DNA from: Kitasatospora kifunensis
Lineage (GTDB): Bacteria > Actinomycetota > Actinomycetes > Streptomycetales > Streptomycetaceae
Reading direction: 5' to 3'
NCBI RefSeq assembly: GCF_014203855.1
Contig: NZ_JACHJV010000001.1
Coordinates: 5,146,001 to 5,210,000, forward strand
DNA: 64,000 bases
Shown: piece by piece, positions 23,992 to 30,949 of the stretch
How positions within the stretch are numbered: the stretch's first letter is position 1
Layout of the letters: each line of letters begins with the position of its first letter
The notes under the pieces: generated by a model
Told to the model about the DNA's origin: nothing
Database searches by the model: none
The model's input: the letters and a program-made list of their open reading frames with translations, nothing else
Made by a program: the position numbers and the translations under genes

Positions 23992-24576
23992 ATGGCTGGG
24001 TTGTTCGAGCGGACCCGAGACGGCAGCGCCGCGATCGCCCTGGAGGGGGTGGAGGCCGCCATCCTCCGCTCGCTCGAAGTGCAGATGCTGGAGCTGATCG
24101 GCCCAGGCCCCGGCGGTGCGCCCGGCGCGGAGGCCGACCCGTTCGCCGCGCTCTTCGCCGAGGGGCCCACCGAGGCGCCGAGCGACCCGGCGCTGGCCCG
24201 GCTCTTCCCCGACGCCTACGGCGAGCCGGGGCGGGCGGCGGATCCGCAGACCAAGGCGGCCGCCGGGGAGTTCCGCCGGTACACCGAGCTGGACCTGCGG
24301 GCCCGCAAGCGCGAGGACGCGCTGCTGGTGATCCGCGCGCTGGACACCATCGGGGACGGCGGCGGGGTGCTGCGGCCCAGCGCCGAGGACTGCCCGCGCT
24401 GGCTGAGCGCGCTCAACGACCTGCGGCTGACCCTCGGGGTGCGCCTGGAGGTCACCGAGGAGGACGAGCAGGGGCTGTACGAGTTGCCCGACGGCGACGA
24501 GCGCAAGCCGCTGGTGATGGCCTACCTCTGGCTCGGCGCGATGCAGGAGTCGCTGCTGGAGGCGATGGCGGGCTGA
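23992..24576 (+). CDS. DUF2017 protein
   Basis: 194 residues, unknown function. The sequence MAGLFERTRDGSAAIALEGVE...ILRSLEVQMLELI, then FRRYTELDLRARKREDALLVIRALD and ELPDGDERKPLVMAYLWLGAMQESLLEAM, matches the actinobacterial DUF2017 family that accompanies clpS. A mostly helical, soluble protein. A link to ClpS-mediated proteolysis is suggested only by gene order. No strong ribosome site is seen. Confidence 0.85.
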   Translation: MAGLFERTRDGSAAIALEGVEAAILRSLEVQMLELIGPGPGGAPGAEADPFAALFAEGPTEAPSDPALARLFPDAYGEPGRAADPQTKAAAGEFRRYTELDLRARKREDALLVIRALDTIGDGGGVLRPSAEDCPRWLSALNDLRLTLGVRLEVTEEDEQGLYELPDGDERKPLVMAYLWLGAMQESLLEAMAG

Positions 24577-24640
24577 GCCCGTTGCGAGGGAAGGCGGATC
24601 TGGCCCCGGCGCTCCAACTGCCGGGCCCTATCCTGGCCGC

Positions 24641-25072
24641 ATGCTGACCATCACCCGAGAGCTGCACGACGCGATCGTCGCCCACGCCCGCGCCGACCAC
24701 CCGGACGAGGCCTGCGGGGTCATCGCGGGCCCGGCCGGCAGCGACCGCCCGGAGCGCTTCATCCCGATGCTGAACGCGGCCCGCTCGCCCACCTTCTACG
24801 AGTTCGACTCGGCCGACCTGTTCAAGCTCTACCGCGAGATGGACGACCGGGACGAGGAGCCGGTCGTCGTCTACCACTCGCACACCGCGACCGAGGCCTA
24901 CCCCTCGCGCACCGATGTCAGCTACGCCTCCGAGCCGAACGCGCACTACGTGCTGGTCTCCACCGCCGAGGGCACCGGCGCGGACGACCCGTTCCAGTTC
25001 CGCTCGTTCCGGATCGTGGAGGGCGTGATCACCGAGGAAGAGGTCACGATCGTCGAAGCACCCGCCGCCTGA
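24641..25072 (+). CDS. mec: Mec-type JAMM metalloprotease of the CysO cysteine pathway
   Basis: 143 residues. The JAMM zinc motif is complete: Glu24 (DEACGVIAG), His79-Ser-His81, Ser89 and Asp92 (HSHTATEAYPSRTD), matching HxHx7SxxD. In Mycobacterium tuberculosis Mec+ cuts the CysO-cysteine adduct to release cysteine; here cysO and cysM lie just downstream. There is no ribosome site. TATCCT (24629-24634) lies 6 bases before the ATG, so the mRNA is probably leaderless. A second promoter and a leader peptide separate it from cysO, so the two groups may be controlled differently. Confidence 0.9.
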   Translation: MLTITRELHDAIVAHARADHPDEACGVIAGPAGSDRPERFIPMLNAARSPTFYEFDSADLFKLYREMDDRDEEPVVVYHSHTATEAYPSRTDVSYASEPNAHYVLVSTAEGTGADDPFQFRSFRIVEGVITEEEVTIVEAPAA

Positions 25073-25193
25073 CCGGGGCGGTGGGGCGCGGTGACGGGCC
25101 GGACCGCGGTGGAATCTCACAGGGCGACACGAAAGCGTCCGACCTGCGAGACGCGCGTGTCGGAACCGGGGCGGGAATCTATACGATGAGCCC

Positions 25194-25298
25194 ATGCGTT
25201 CCGTCGATGTGAGCACTCAGGCCCCGGGCACCCGCCTCGTGGCGCGCCTGCACATCGACCTGTGCCGGCACGCCGCGGCCATCTGTCCCGGCGCCTGA
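25194..25298 (+). CDS. Sulfur-type leader peptide before cysO-cysM
   Basis: 34 residues: MRSVDVSTQAPGTRLVARLH, then IDLCRHAAAICPGA. The end carries Cys codons in LCRH and ICPG, the pattern of actinobacterial 'putative leader peptides' that precede cysteine and sulfur genes and are thought to sense Cys-tRNA by ribosome stalling. TACGAT (25182-25187) is a -10 that puts the RNA start at the ATG, so it should be read leaderless. A second ATG (25186) in another frame gives only eight codons and is unlikely. It is followed by 118 bp of GC-rich spacer before cysO. Confidence 0.8.
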   Translation: MRSVDVSTQAPGTRLVARLHIDLCRHAAAICPGA

Positions 25299-25416
25299 GC
25301 CGCGTTCGCCCCGCCGTGTCGGCGAGCCGCGCACCACGTTCCGTCGCACGTCACGAAGCCAGTTCGACCCCCGCCGCGCGCCTGCGGCGCCCTACCACTC
25401 GCCCAGGAGCGCAGCC
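25299..25416 (+). promoter_or_regulatory. Candidate attenuator between leader peptide and cysO
   Basis: This GC-rich 118-bp spacer contains several possible pairings (for example GCCGCGTTCG with CGAGCCGCGC, and CGCGCGCCTGCGGCGC) that could switch with ribosome position on the leader. CAGGAGCG just before the cysO ATG is the ribosome site and could be hidden in such a fold. I cannot fold it here, so the exact alternative structures are not given. Confidence 0.45.
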
Positions 25417-25695
25417 ATGGCCATCGAGGTCCGCATCCCGACCATCCTCCGTACCTACACCGACGGCGCCAAGGCCGTCGAGGGTGCCGGCACCAACCTC
25501 GGAGAGCTCATCGCCGACCTCGATGTCCGCCACCCGGGCATCGCCGCCCGCCTGCTGGACAACGGCGACCTGCGCCGGTTCGTGAACGTCTACCTGAACG
25601 ACGAGGACGTCCGCTTCCTGGAGGGCATCGCCACCGGCGTCAAGGACGGTGACAGCATCACCATCCTGCCCGCCGTGGCCGGCGGATCTCGCTGA
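25417..25695 (+). CDS. cysO: CysO-like sulfur-carrier protein (ubiquitin fold)
   Basis: 92 residues of the MoaD/ThiS/CysO fold (IEVRIPTILRTYTDGAKAVE, GTNLGELIADLDVRHPGI, FVNVYLNDEDVRFLEG, SITILPAVAGG). The carrier's C-terminal GG is made a thiocarboxylate that feeds cysteine synthesis by CysM. Here the protein ends AVAGGSR: two residues follow the GG and must be removed before activation. The JAMM protease Mec upstream is the obvious candidate, as in the QbsD/QbsE pair of Pseudomonas. The stop overlaps the cysM start (ATGA), so the two are co-translated. Confidence 0.92.
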   Translation: MAIEVRIPTILRTYTDGAKAVEGAGTNLGELIADLDVRHPGIAARLLDNGDLRRFVNVYLNDEDVRFLEGIATGVKDGDSITILPAVAGGSR

Positions 25696-26663
25696 TGCGT
25701 TACGACAGCCCCCTCGCGGCGGTCGGCAACACCCCGCTGGTCCGACTGCCCCGCCTCTCCGCCGCCGTTCCCGGCAACGCGCAGGGGCAGGTCACCCTGT
25801 GGGCGAAGCTGGAGGACCGCAACCCGACCGGCTCGATCAAGGACCGCCCGGCGCTGTACATGATCGAGCGGGCCGAGGCGGCGGGCCGGCTCACCCCCGG
25901 CTGCACCGTGCTGGAGCCCACCAGCGGCAACACCGGTATCTCGCTGGCGATGGCGGCCAAGCTCAAGGGCTACCGGATGGTCTGCGTGATGCCGGAGAAC
26001 ACCAGCGAGGAGCGGCGCGAGCTGCTGCGGATGTGGGGCGCGGAGATCATCTCCTCGCCCGCCGCCGGCGGTTCCAACACGGCGGTACGCGTGGCCAAGG
26101 AGCTGGCCGCCGAGCACCCCGACTGGGTGATGCTGTATCAGTACGGCAACCCCGACAACGCCGGCGCCCACTACGCCACCACCGGCCCGGAGATCCTGGC
26201 CGACCTGCCCTCGATCACGCACTTCGTGGCCGGGCTCGGCACCACCGGCACCCTGATGGGCGTCGGCCGCTTCCTGCGCGAGAAGGTGCCGGGCGTGCAG
26301 ATCGTGGCCGCCGAGCCGCGCTACGACGACCTGGTCTACGGGCTGCGCAACCTGGACGAGGGCTTCGTCCCCGAGCTGTACGACGCCGCGGTGCTCACCA
26401 CCCGGTTCAGCGTCGGCTCGGCCGACTCGGTCCGGCGCACCCGTGAACTCCTCGCCGAGGAAGGCATCTTCGCGGGTGTCTCGACCGGGGCGATCCTGCA
26501 CGCCGCGCTCGGCGTCGGCCGCCGCGCGGCCGAGGCGGGCGAGCGGGCGGACATCGTCTTCGTGGTGCCCGACGGCGGCTGGAAGTACCTGTCCACCGGC
26601 ATCTACACCGCCGAGAGCACCGAGGCGGCCGTCGAGCTGCTGCAGGGACAGCTCTGGGCGTAG
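25695..26663 (+). CDS. cysM: O-phosphoserine-type cysteine synthase CysM
   Basis: 322 residues, a fold-type II PLP enzyme. Lys49 (NPTGSIKDRPAL) binds PLP. TSGNTGISLAMAAKLKGY is the substrate loop, and GLGTTGTLMGVGRFL the phosphate-binding loop. Because it is fused in operon with cysO, it is expected to take sulfur from CysO thiocarboxylate and use O-phosphoserine, as M. tuberculosis CysM does. The RYDDLVYGLRNLDEGFVPELYD segment and the C-terminus are as in that enzyme. A 13-bp-stem terminator follows 19 bases after the stop. Confidence 0.93.
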   Translation: MRYDSPLAAVGNTPLVRLPRLSAAVPGNAQGQVTLWAKLEDRNPTGSIKDRPALYMIERAEAAGRLTPGCTVLEPTSGNTGISLAMAAKLKGYRMVCVMPENTSEERRELLRMWGAEIISSPAAGGSNTAVRVAKELAAEHPDWVMLYQYGNPDNAGAHYATTGPEILADLPSITHFVAGLGTTGTLMGVGRFLREKVPGVQIVAAEPRYDDLVYGLRNLDEGFVPELYDAAVLTTRFSVGSADSVRRTRELLAEEGIFAGVSTGAILHAALGVGRRAAEAGERADIVFVVPDGGWKYLSTGIYTAESTEAAVELLQGQLWA

Positions 26664-26681
26664 CGTCGCACCGTGCGCAGT

Positions 26682-26714
26682 GTGGCCGGCTCCCGAACAC
26701 GGGGAGCCGGCCAC
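26682..26714 (+). terminator. Terminator of cysO-cysM
   Basis: Perfect 13-bp stem GTGGCCGGCTCCC / GGGAGCCGGCCAC, 7-base loop. It lies between the convergent cysM and Uma2-like genes and can serve both strands. Confidence 0.85.
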
Positions 26715-26731
26715 GCTGTTGCCGAGCCGGG

Positions 26732-27316
26732 TCAGCCCTGGGGCACCGGGAAGACGCCGGTGTCCACGACGATCCCGAACGGCTCGGGCAGCGTGACCGC
26801 CTTGCCGAACGGCACCGCGGTCGACTCGCGGTAACTGCCGTTCTCCGGGCTGCTGTAGAGGGTGATGGTCGGGCCGGCGCAGGCGTGCGGGTCGATCAGG
26901 AGGTAGAGCGGGACGTCGGCGTGGGCGTAGCCCCACAGCTTCTTCTTGCGGTCGTGCTCGGCGTTGTTCGGCGAGGTGATCTCCGCGATGAGCAGCGCCT
27001 CGGCGGCGGGGACCCGGTTGCCGGGCTGCCGCAGTGCGGTCTTCGGCAGCACAACGATGTCGGGAATGTAGATCCCCATGCTGTCCGGCAGCGAGATCCC
27101 CTGGGTCTGGTAGATCCCGACATCCCGGCCGATCGAGCCGTACAGCACTCGCTGTAGCTCGTCGGCAGTGTCGTTGTGGTCATTCGCGGGCGGTGGTGCC
27201 ACGGTGACGATCCCCTCGATGATCTCCACCTTGCAGCCCTCTGGAGCGTCCGTCTCCTCCCAGATCCGGACGAGCTCCTCCCAGCCGGTGACCGGCTCGA
27301 CGATGGCAGCGCTCAT
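26732..27316 (-). CDS. Uma2-family (DUF820) putative nuclease
   Basis: 194 residues. Uma2 proteins have a PD-(D/E)XK-like core. The marks here are VEIIEGIVTVAPPPANDHND, IYIPDIVVLPKTAL (active-site D), ALLIAEITSPNNAEHDRKKK (ExT/K strand) and YAHADVPLYLLIDPHACAGP. Streptomycetes carry dozens of paralogs of unproven role. AGGAGAG lies 5 bases before the ATG. It is followed upstream, on the same strand with a 73-bp gap, by a PemK-like gene. Confidence 0.82.
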   Translation of the reverse strand: MSAAIVEPVTGWEELVRIWEETDAPEGCKVEIIEGIVTVAPPPANDHNDTADELQRVLYGSIGRDVGIYQTQGISLPDSMGIYIPDIVVLPKTALRQPGNRVPAAEALLIAEITSPNNAEHDRKKKLWGYAHADVPLYLLIDPHACAGPTITLYSSPENGSYRESTAVPFGKAVTLPEPFGIVVDTGVFPVPQG

Positions 27317-27389
27317 GGTGTCTCTCCTACAGCTGTGGGGACCAAGTCCAGCATGCCGACTGCGTGAGAGCGGGTCCAGCAGGCGGGCT

Positions 27390-27926
27390 TCACCCGGATG
27401 AGCGAGCGCGCTGTACGCGGGCCCAGAGCTGGGCGTCCACCGGGCCGACGCGGCGGCGGAAGTGGGTGAGCGGGACCTCCCGCAGCTCGTCCAACTCCAG
27501 CCAGCTGGCCCGGCCCTGGCGGTCGGCGACCGTGCCCGCAGGGAGCGCGAGGACATCGGGCAGCTCGGCGTGGTGCTTGCTGGTGATCTTCGCGACGGTG
27601 GCGGTGCGTCCGGTCACCCGAAGTACCAGGCACGGGCGGTCCTTGCTGCCGGAGCCGTCCTCGAAGGGGACCTCGGCCCACCAGATCTCGCGCGGCGCGG
27701 GCACTCGCCCGGACCCGTCGGGCCGCTCGCCGGATCGTCGGCCGGGCTGCTCGGGCCGCCGCGGCGGCGGGGTGGTGTGCGGACGGCTCGGCCGTGGCCC
27801 CTGGCCGCGGCCCGTCCCGTCGTTCCGCCGCCGCCCCGCCAGCGCGGCGAGGCCGATCAGCAGGGCCAGGGCGGCCAGCACGATCAGTACGATCAGCACG
27901 GTCGGGACGCCATGCGAGTGATTCAT
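27390..27926 (-). CDS. Membrane-anchored PemK/MazF-like protein
   Basis: 178 residues. A membrane segment at the N-terminus (about 7-30, VPTVLIVLIVLAALALLIGLAAL) and an Arg/Pro-rich linker lead to a PemK/MazF-type domain (PREIWWAEVPFEDGSGSKDR, PCLVLRVTGRTATVAKITSK, then SWLELDELREVPLTHFRRRVG). The RP(C)LVL and the following strand fit the family. Classical MazF/PemK are free RNases paired with an antitoxin; here no antitoxin gene is next to it and the domain is tethered to the membrane, so it may not be a toxin at all. Confidence in the fold is good, in the activity low. Confidence 0.72.
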   Translation of the reverse strand: MNHSHGVPTVLIVLIVLAALALLIGLAALAGRRRNDGTGRGQGPRPSRPHTTPPPRRPEQPGRRSGERPDGSGRVPAPREIWWAEVPFEDGSGSKDRPCLVLRVTGRTATVAKITSKHHAELPDVLALPAGTVADRQGRASWLELDELREVPLTHFRRRVGPVDAQLWARVQRARSSG

Positions 27927-28170
27927 GTGCTGAACCGTACCGGCTGTGACAGTTGAGAATTTATCCGTTCCCTGCTCCCGCTCTGTCACGGATTCACACA
28001 CCGGGCCCGCCGTGCGCACGCACCTCCCGCGCCACCGGAAAAGCTGGTCGCGCACCGGGACCAGCCCGACGAGCCGGCACCACTGTCGGCCGGCCTCGCC
28101 GCTTCGGCCGCACCCCGCGTGCTCAGGCAAGCCCTAGCTCAGCTCTCGGAACACCCGGAGGTGGCGCCAG

Positions 28171-28371
28171 ATGAGCAGCCAGCGCAGCAACGACGAGGCG
28201 TGGTCGTACGCCGAGATCGCCCGCCATATCGGAGTACAGCCCGACACCGTGCGCAGTTACCGCCGGCACGGCCTACTGCCCGAACCCGACTTCGTCGACC
28301 AGGCGGGCCACCCGCGCTGGTACGCCGCCACCATCCGGGCCTGGGCCGTGCGGCGCCCGGGCCACCGCTGA
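28171..28371 (+). CDS. Small helix-turn-helix protein
   Basis: 66 residues. WSYAEIARHIGVQPDTVRSY then RRHGLLPEPDFVDQAGHPRW is a MerR/AlpA-like HTH with wing, and the C-terminus ends ATIRAWAVRRPGH. It probably binds DNA or acts as a small excisionase-like adaptor. GGAGGTGG lies 6-13 bases before the ATG. It reads toward the metallo-beta-lactamase gene (224-bp gap), but its target cannot be told. Confidence 0.75.
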   Translation: MSSQRSNDEAWSYAEIARHIGVQPDTVRSYRRHGLLPEPDFVDQAGHPRWYAATIRAWAVRRPGHR

Positions 28372-28595
28372 GCGCGCCCGCCGGTACGGGGCCGTCGGCC
28401 GACTCGCTCGCCCCGCGCGCGGCCCGCTCCCCGCGCCGCCCCGTTCTGGTGATTCCAGCCACAGCCCGGCACGGGGGCGGGGGCAAAGTGCCGCTCCGCC
28501 CTTACTCTCGACACGCGACCGCTGCACCTACCCGCCGGTGTGACCCGGCGGTAACACGCGTGCTCGGGGACCTGGATCGGGCGGAGGGGCTCAGG

Positions 28596-29342
28596 ATGAA
28601 ACTGACTGTGGTGGGGTGCTCGGGGAGCTTCCCGTCGCCTGACTCGCCCTGCTCCAGCTATCTGGTCGAAGCCGACGGCTACCACCTGGTCCTCGACCTC
28701 GGCAACGGCGCGCTGGGTGCCCTGCAGAACCACGTCGGCCTCTACGCGGTGGACGCGGTCATGCTCAGCCACCTGCACGCCGACCACTGCATCGACCTGT
28801 GCGTCTACTGGGTGGCCCGCAACTACCGCGAGGGAGGCTGCCCCGACAAGTTGCCGGTCTATGGCCCGCTGGACACGCCGGGTCGACTCGCACGCGCCTA
28901 CGACATGCCCGAGCGCCCCGGCATGACCGAGGTCTTCGACTTCCGCACGCTGACCCCCGGCACCTTCAAGCTCGGCCCGTTGACGGTCACGGCGATCCGG
29001 GTCAACCACCCGGTGGAGGCCTTCGCCTTCCGGATCGAGCACAACGGCCGGTCGCTGGTCTATTCCGGCGACACCGGGGAGAGCCCGGAGCTGATCGAGC
29101 TGGCCAGGGACTGCGACCTGTTCCTCTGCGAGGCCGCCTACACGGACGGCAAGGAGAGCTACCGCGCGGTCCACCTCAACGGCCGCGAGGCCGGCGAACA
29201 CGCGGCCGCCGCCGGTGCCCGGCGCCTGGTGCTCACCCACATCCCGCCGTGGACCGACCCGCAGCGCAACCTTCGGGACGCCGAGGCCGCCTTCCAGGGC
29301 CCGGTGGAGCTGGCCAAGGCCGGTGCGACGTACGAGATCTGA
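28596..29342 (+). CDS. Metallo-beta-lactamase-fold hydrolase
   Basis: 248 residues of the cyclic-phosphodiesterase/RNase Z-like branch: MKLTVVGCSGSFPSPDSPCS start, metal motif His59-x-His61-x-Asp63-His64 (MLSHLHADHCIDL), RVNHPVEAFAFRIEHNG, YSGDTGESPELIELARDCDLFLCEA, and a late His in LVLTHIPPWTDP. Such enzymes hydrolyse phosphodiester or ester bonds; whether the substrate here is RNA, a cyclic nucleotide or something else is open. GGAGGGG upstream is the ribosome site. It ends at a perfect bidirectional terminator. Confidence 0.85.
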   Translation: MKLTVVGCSGSFPSPDSPCSSYLVEADGYHLVLDLGNGALGALQNHVGLYAVDAVMLSHLHADHCIDLCVYWVARNYREGGCPDKLPVYGPLDTPGRLARAYDMPERPGMTEVFDFRTLTPGTFKLGPLTVTAIRVNHPVEAFAFRIEHNGRSLVYSGDTGESPELIELARDCDLFLCEAAYTDGKESYRAVHLNGREAGEHAAAAGARRLVLTHIPPWTDPQRNLRDAEAAFQGPVELAKAGATYEI

Positions 29343-29365
29343 CCGGTCCGGCGGACAGCGGATAC

Positions 29366-29403
29366 GTGAGAGGGGCACCGGCCGCGGCCGGTGCCCCTCT
29401 CAC
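29366..29403. terminator. Bidirectional terminator, 38-bp perfect palindrome
   Basis: Two 19-bp perfectly complementary arms (starting GTGAGAGGGGCACCGGCCG) meet with no spacer, 24 bases after one gene end and 20 before the other. It serves the metallo-hydrolase (+) and nagE2 (-). Confidence 0.9.
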
Positions 29404-29423
29404 ATGCGCTCAGCGTGCGGCTG

Positions 29424-30695
29424 TCACGCCTTGGTGACGTCCTCGAGCTCCTCGTCGCTCTCGCGGCCGGGGGTCTTGAGGTCGAACTTGGTGATCGCGA
29501 AGCGGAACAGCACGTAGTAGAGGGCCGCGAAGGCCAGGCCGATCGGGATGATCAGCAGCGGGTCGGTGGCCTTGCTGTAGCCGAGCAGGTAGTCCAGCAG
29601 ACCGGCGGAGAAGGTGAAGCCGGCGTGCACCCCCAGCGCCCAGGTGACGGCCATCGAGACCGCGGTCAGCACCGCGTGGATCGCGTACAGACCGGGGGCG
29701 ATGAAGACGAAGGCGAACTCGATCGGCTCGGTGACACCGGTGACGAAGGAGGTCAGCGCCAGCGACATCATCATGCCCATCACGGCCTTGCGGCGCTCGG
29801 GGCGGGCGCAGTGCGCGATGGCCAGCGCGGCGGCGGGCAGCGCGAACATCATGATCGGGAAGAAGCCGGACATGAACTGGCCGGCGTGCGGGTCGCCCGC
29901 GAAGAACCGGGTCAGGTCGCCGTGCACGACGGTGCCGTCGGCCTTGGTGTAGTCACCGGCCTGGAACCAGGCGTAGGAGTTGACGAACTGGTGCATACCG
30001 ACGGGCAGCAGCGCGCGGTTGATCAGGCCGAACGCACCGGCGCCCAGCGCGCCCGCGCCGATCAGGGTGTTGTTCAGGTGACCGATGGCGTTGCCGACCG
30101 GGCCCCAGACCTCGGCGAAGATCACGCCGACCGCGGTGCCGACGAAGGCCATGATGATCGGGACCAGGCGGCGGCCGTTGAAGAAGCCGAGCCAGTCGAC
30201 CAGCTTGGTGCGGTGGAACTTCTGCCAGAGCACCGCGCTGAGCAGACCGATCACGATACCGCCGAGTACACCGGGGTTCTGGTAGGTCGCGGCGACGTAC
30301 TTGCCGTCGGCGATGTGACCGTCGGTGATCGGGAAGGCGGTGAGGACGTTCTTGTAGACGAGGAAGCCCACCAGAGCGGCGAGTGCGGTGGAACCGTCCG
30401 CCTTCTTGGCGAAGCCGATCGCGATGCCGACGGCGAAGAGCAGCGGCAGGTTGTCGAAGACGGCGCTGCCCGCGGTGCCGAAGACGGCGGCCACCTTGTC
30501 CCAGCCGAGGCCGTCCTTGCCGAAGACGTCGTCCTGGCCCAGGCGCAGCAGCAGGCCGGCGGCGGGCAGTACGGCGATCGGCAGCTGGAGGCTGCGGCCG
30601 ATCTTCTGCAGGCCCTGGAGCAGGTTCTGGCCGTACTTCTTCGCCGGGGAGGCGACGGGGGCTGCGGGCGACGGTGCCTTCGCAGTCGTACTCAT
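29424..30695 (-). CDS. nagE2: PTS N-acetylglucosamine permease, EIIC domain
   Basis: 423 residues, an EIIC of the glucose/GlcNAc family with about ten membrane segments. Motifs: LGRLGQ-like helix start, AIGFAKKADGSTALAALVGF, DWLGFFNGRRLVPIIMAF, NRALLPVGMHQFVNSYAWFQ, SGFFPIMMFALPAAALAIAH and the substrate-loop TSFVTGVTEPIEFAFVF. It moves GlcNAc into the cell with phosphorylation via the EIIB NagF. The naming follows S. coelicolor gene order (nagF-nagE1-nagE2 beside rph, from memory). Upstream lies a 34-bp double DasR site. The C-terminus ends in an acidic tail (ESDEELEDVTKA). Confidence 0.9.
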   Translation of the reverse strand: MSTTAKAPSPAAPVASPAKKYGQNLLQGLQKIGRSLQLPIAVLPAAGLLLRLGQDDVFGKDGLGWDKVAAVFGTAGSAVFDNLPLLFAVGIAIGFAKKADGSTALAALVGFLVYKNVLTAFPITDGHIADGKYVAATYQNPGVLGGIVIGLLSAVLWQKFHRTKLVDWLGFFNGRRLVPIIMAFVGTAVGVIFAEVWGPVGNAIGHLNNTLIGAGALGAGAFGLINRALLPVGMHQFVNSYAWFQAGDYTKADGTVVHGDLTRFFAGDPHAGQFMSGFFPIMMFALPAAALAIAHCARPERRKAVMGMMMSLALTSFVTGVTEPIEFAFVFIAPGLYAIHAVLTAVSMAVTWALGVHAGFTFSAGLLDYLLGYSKATDPLLIIPIGLAFAALYYVLFRFAITKFDLKTPGRESDEELEDVTKA

Positions 30696-30752
30696 GGGGT
30701 GGTTCCTCACGGCAGGGCGTACCGGGTGGGGTGCGGCCGGGGCCGGTACGCG

Positions 30753-30786
30753 AACTGGTCTACACCACTAGTGGTGTAGACCAGTT
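30753..30786. promoter_or_regulatory. Double DasR (dre) site forming a perfect 34-bp palindrome
   Basis: ACTGGTCTACACCACT (30754-30769) and its exact reverse complement AGTGGTGTAGACCAGT (30770-30785) lie back to back, each a near-consensus dre (ACTGGTCTAGACCAGT with one or two changes). With the flanking A and T this gives a 34-bp palindrome, 58-91 bases before the nagE2 ATG. DasR is the GntR-type GlcNAc regulator; glucosamine-6-phosphate releases it. Confidence 0.85.
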
Positions 30787-30949
30787 TTGTAGCACGGGCC
30801 GAGAGGGGCTGGAAGGGCAGAAAGGCCCGCAGGTGGGAAGCGCTATGAAATCGAAACCTTGTTGTGGATTAACGATCATCACTATGCACCGTAGTCGAAC
30901 GGCGCGGAGCCTTCCGCTGGACCATGACGTCCGGGGCGGGTGAGCCGGT

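Noticed and set aside
26732..27926. Uma2 gene as antitoxin of the PemK-like gene
   Set aside because: Uma2 is itself a nuclease-like fold and lies downstream, not a typical antitoxin; no short DNA-binding partner precedes the PemK-like gene on its strand.
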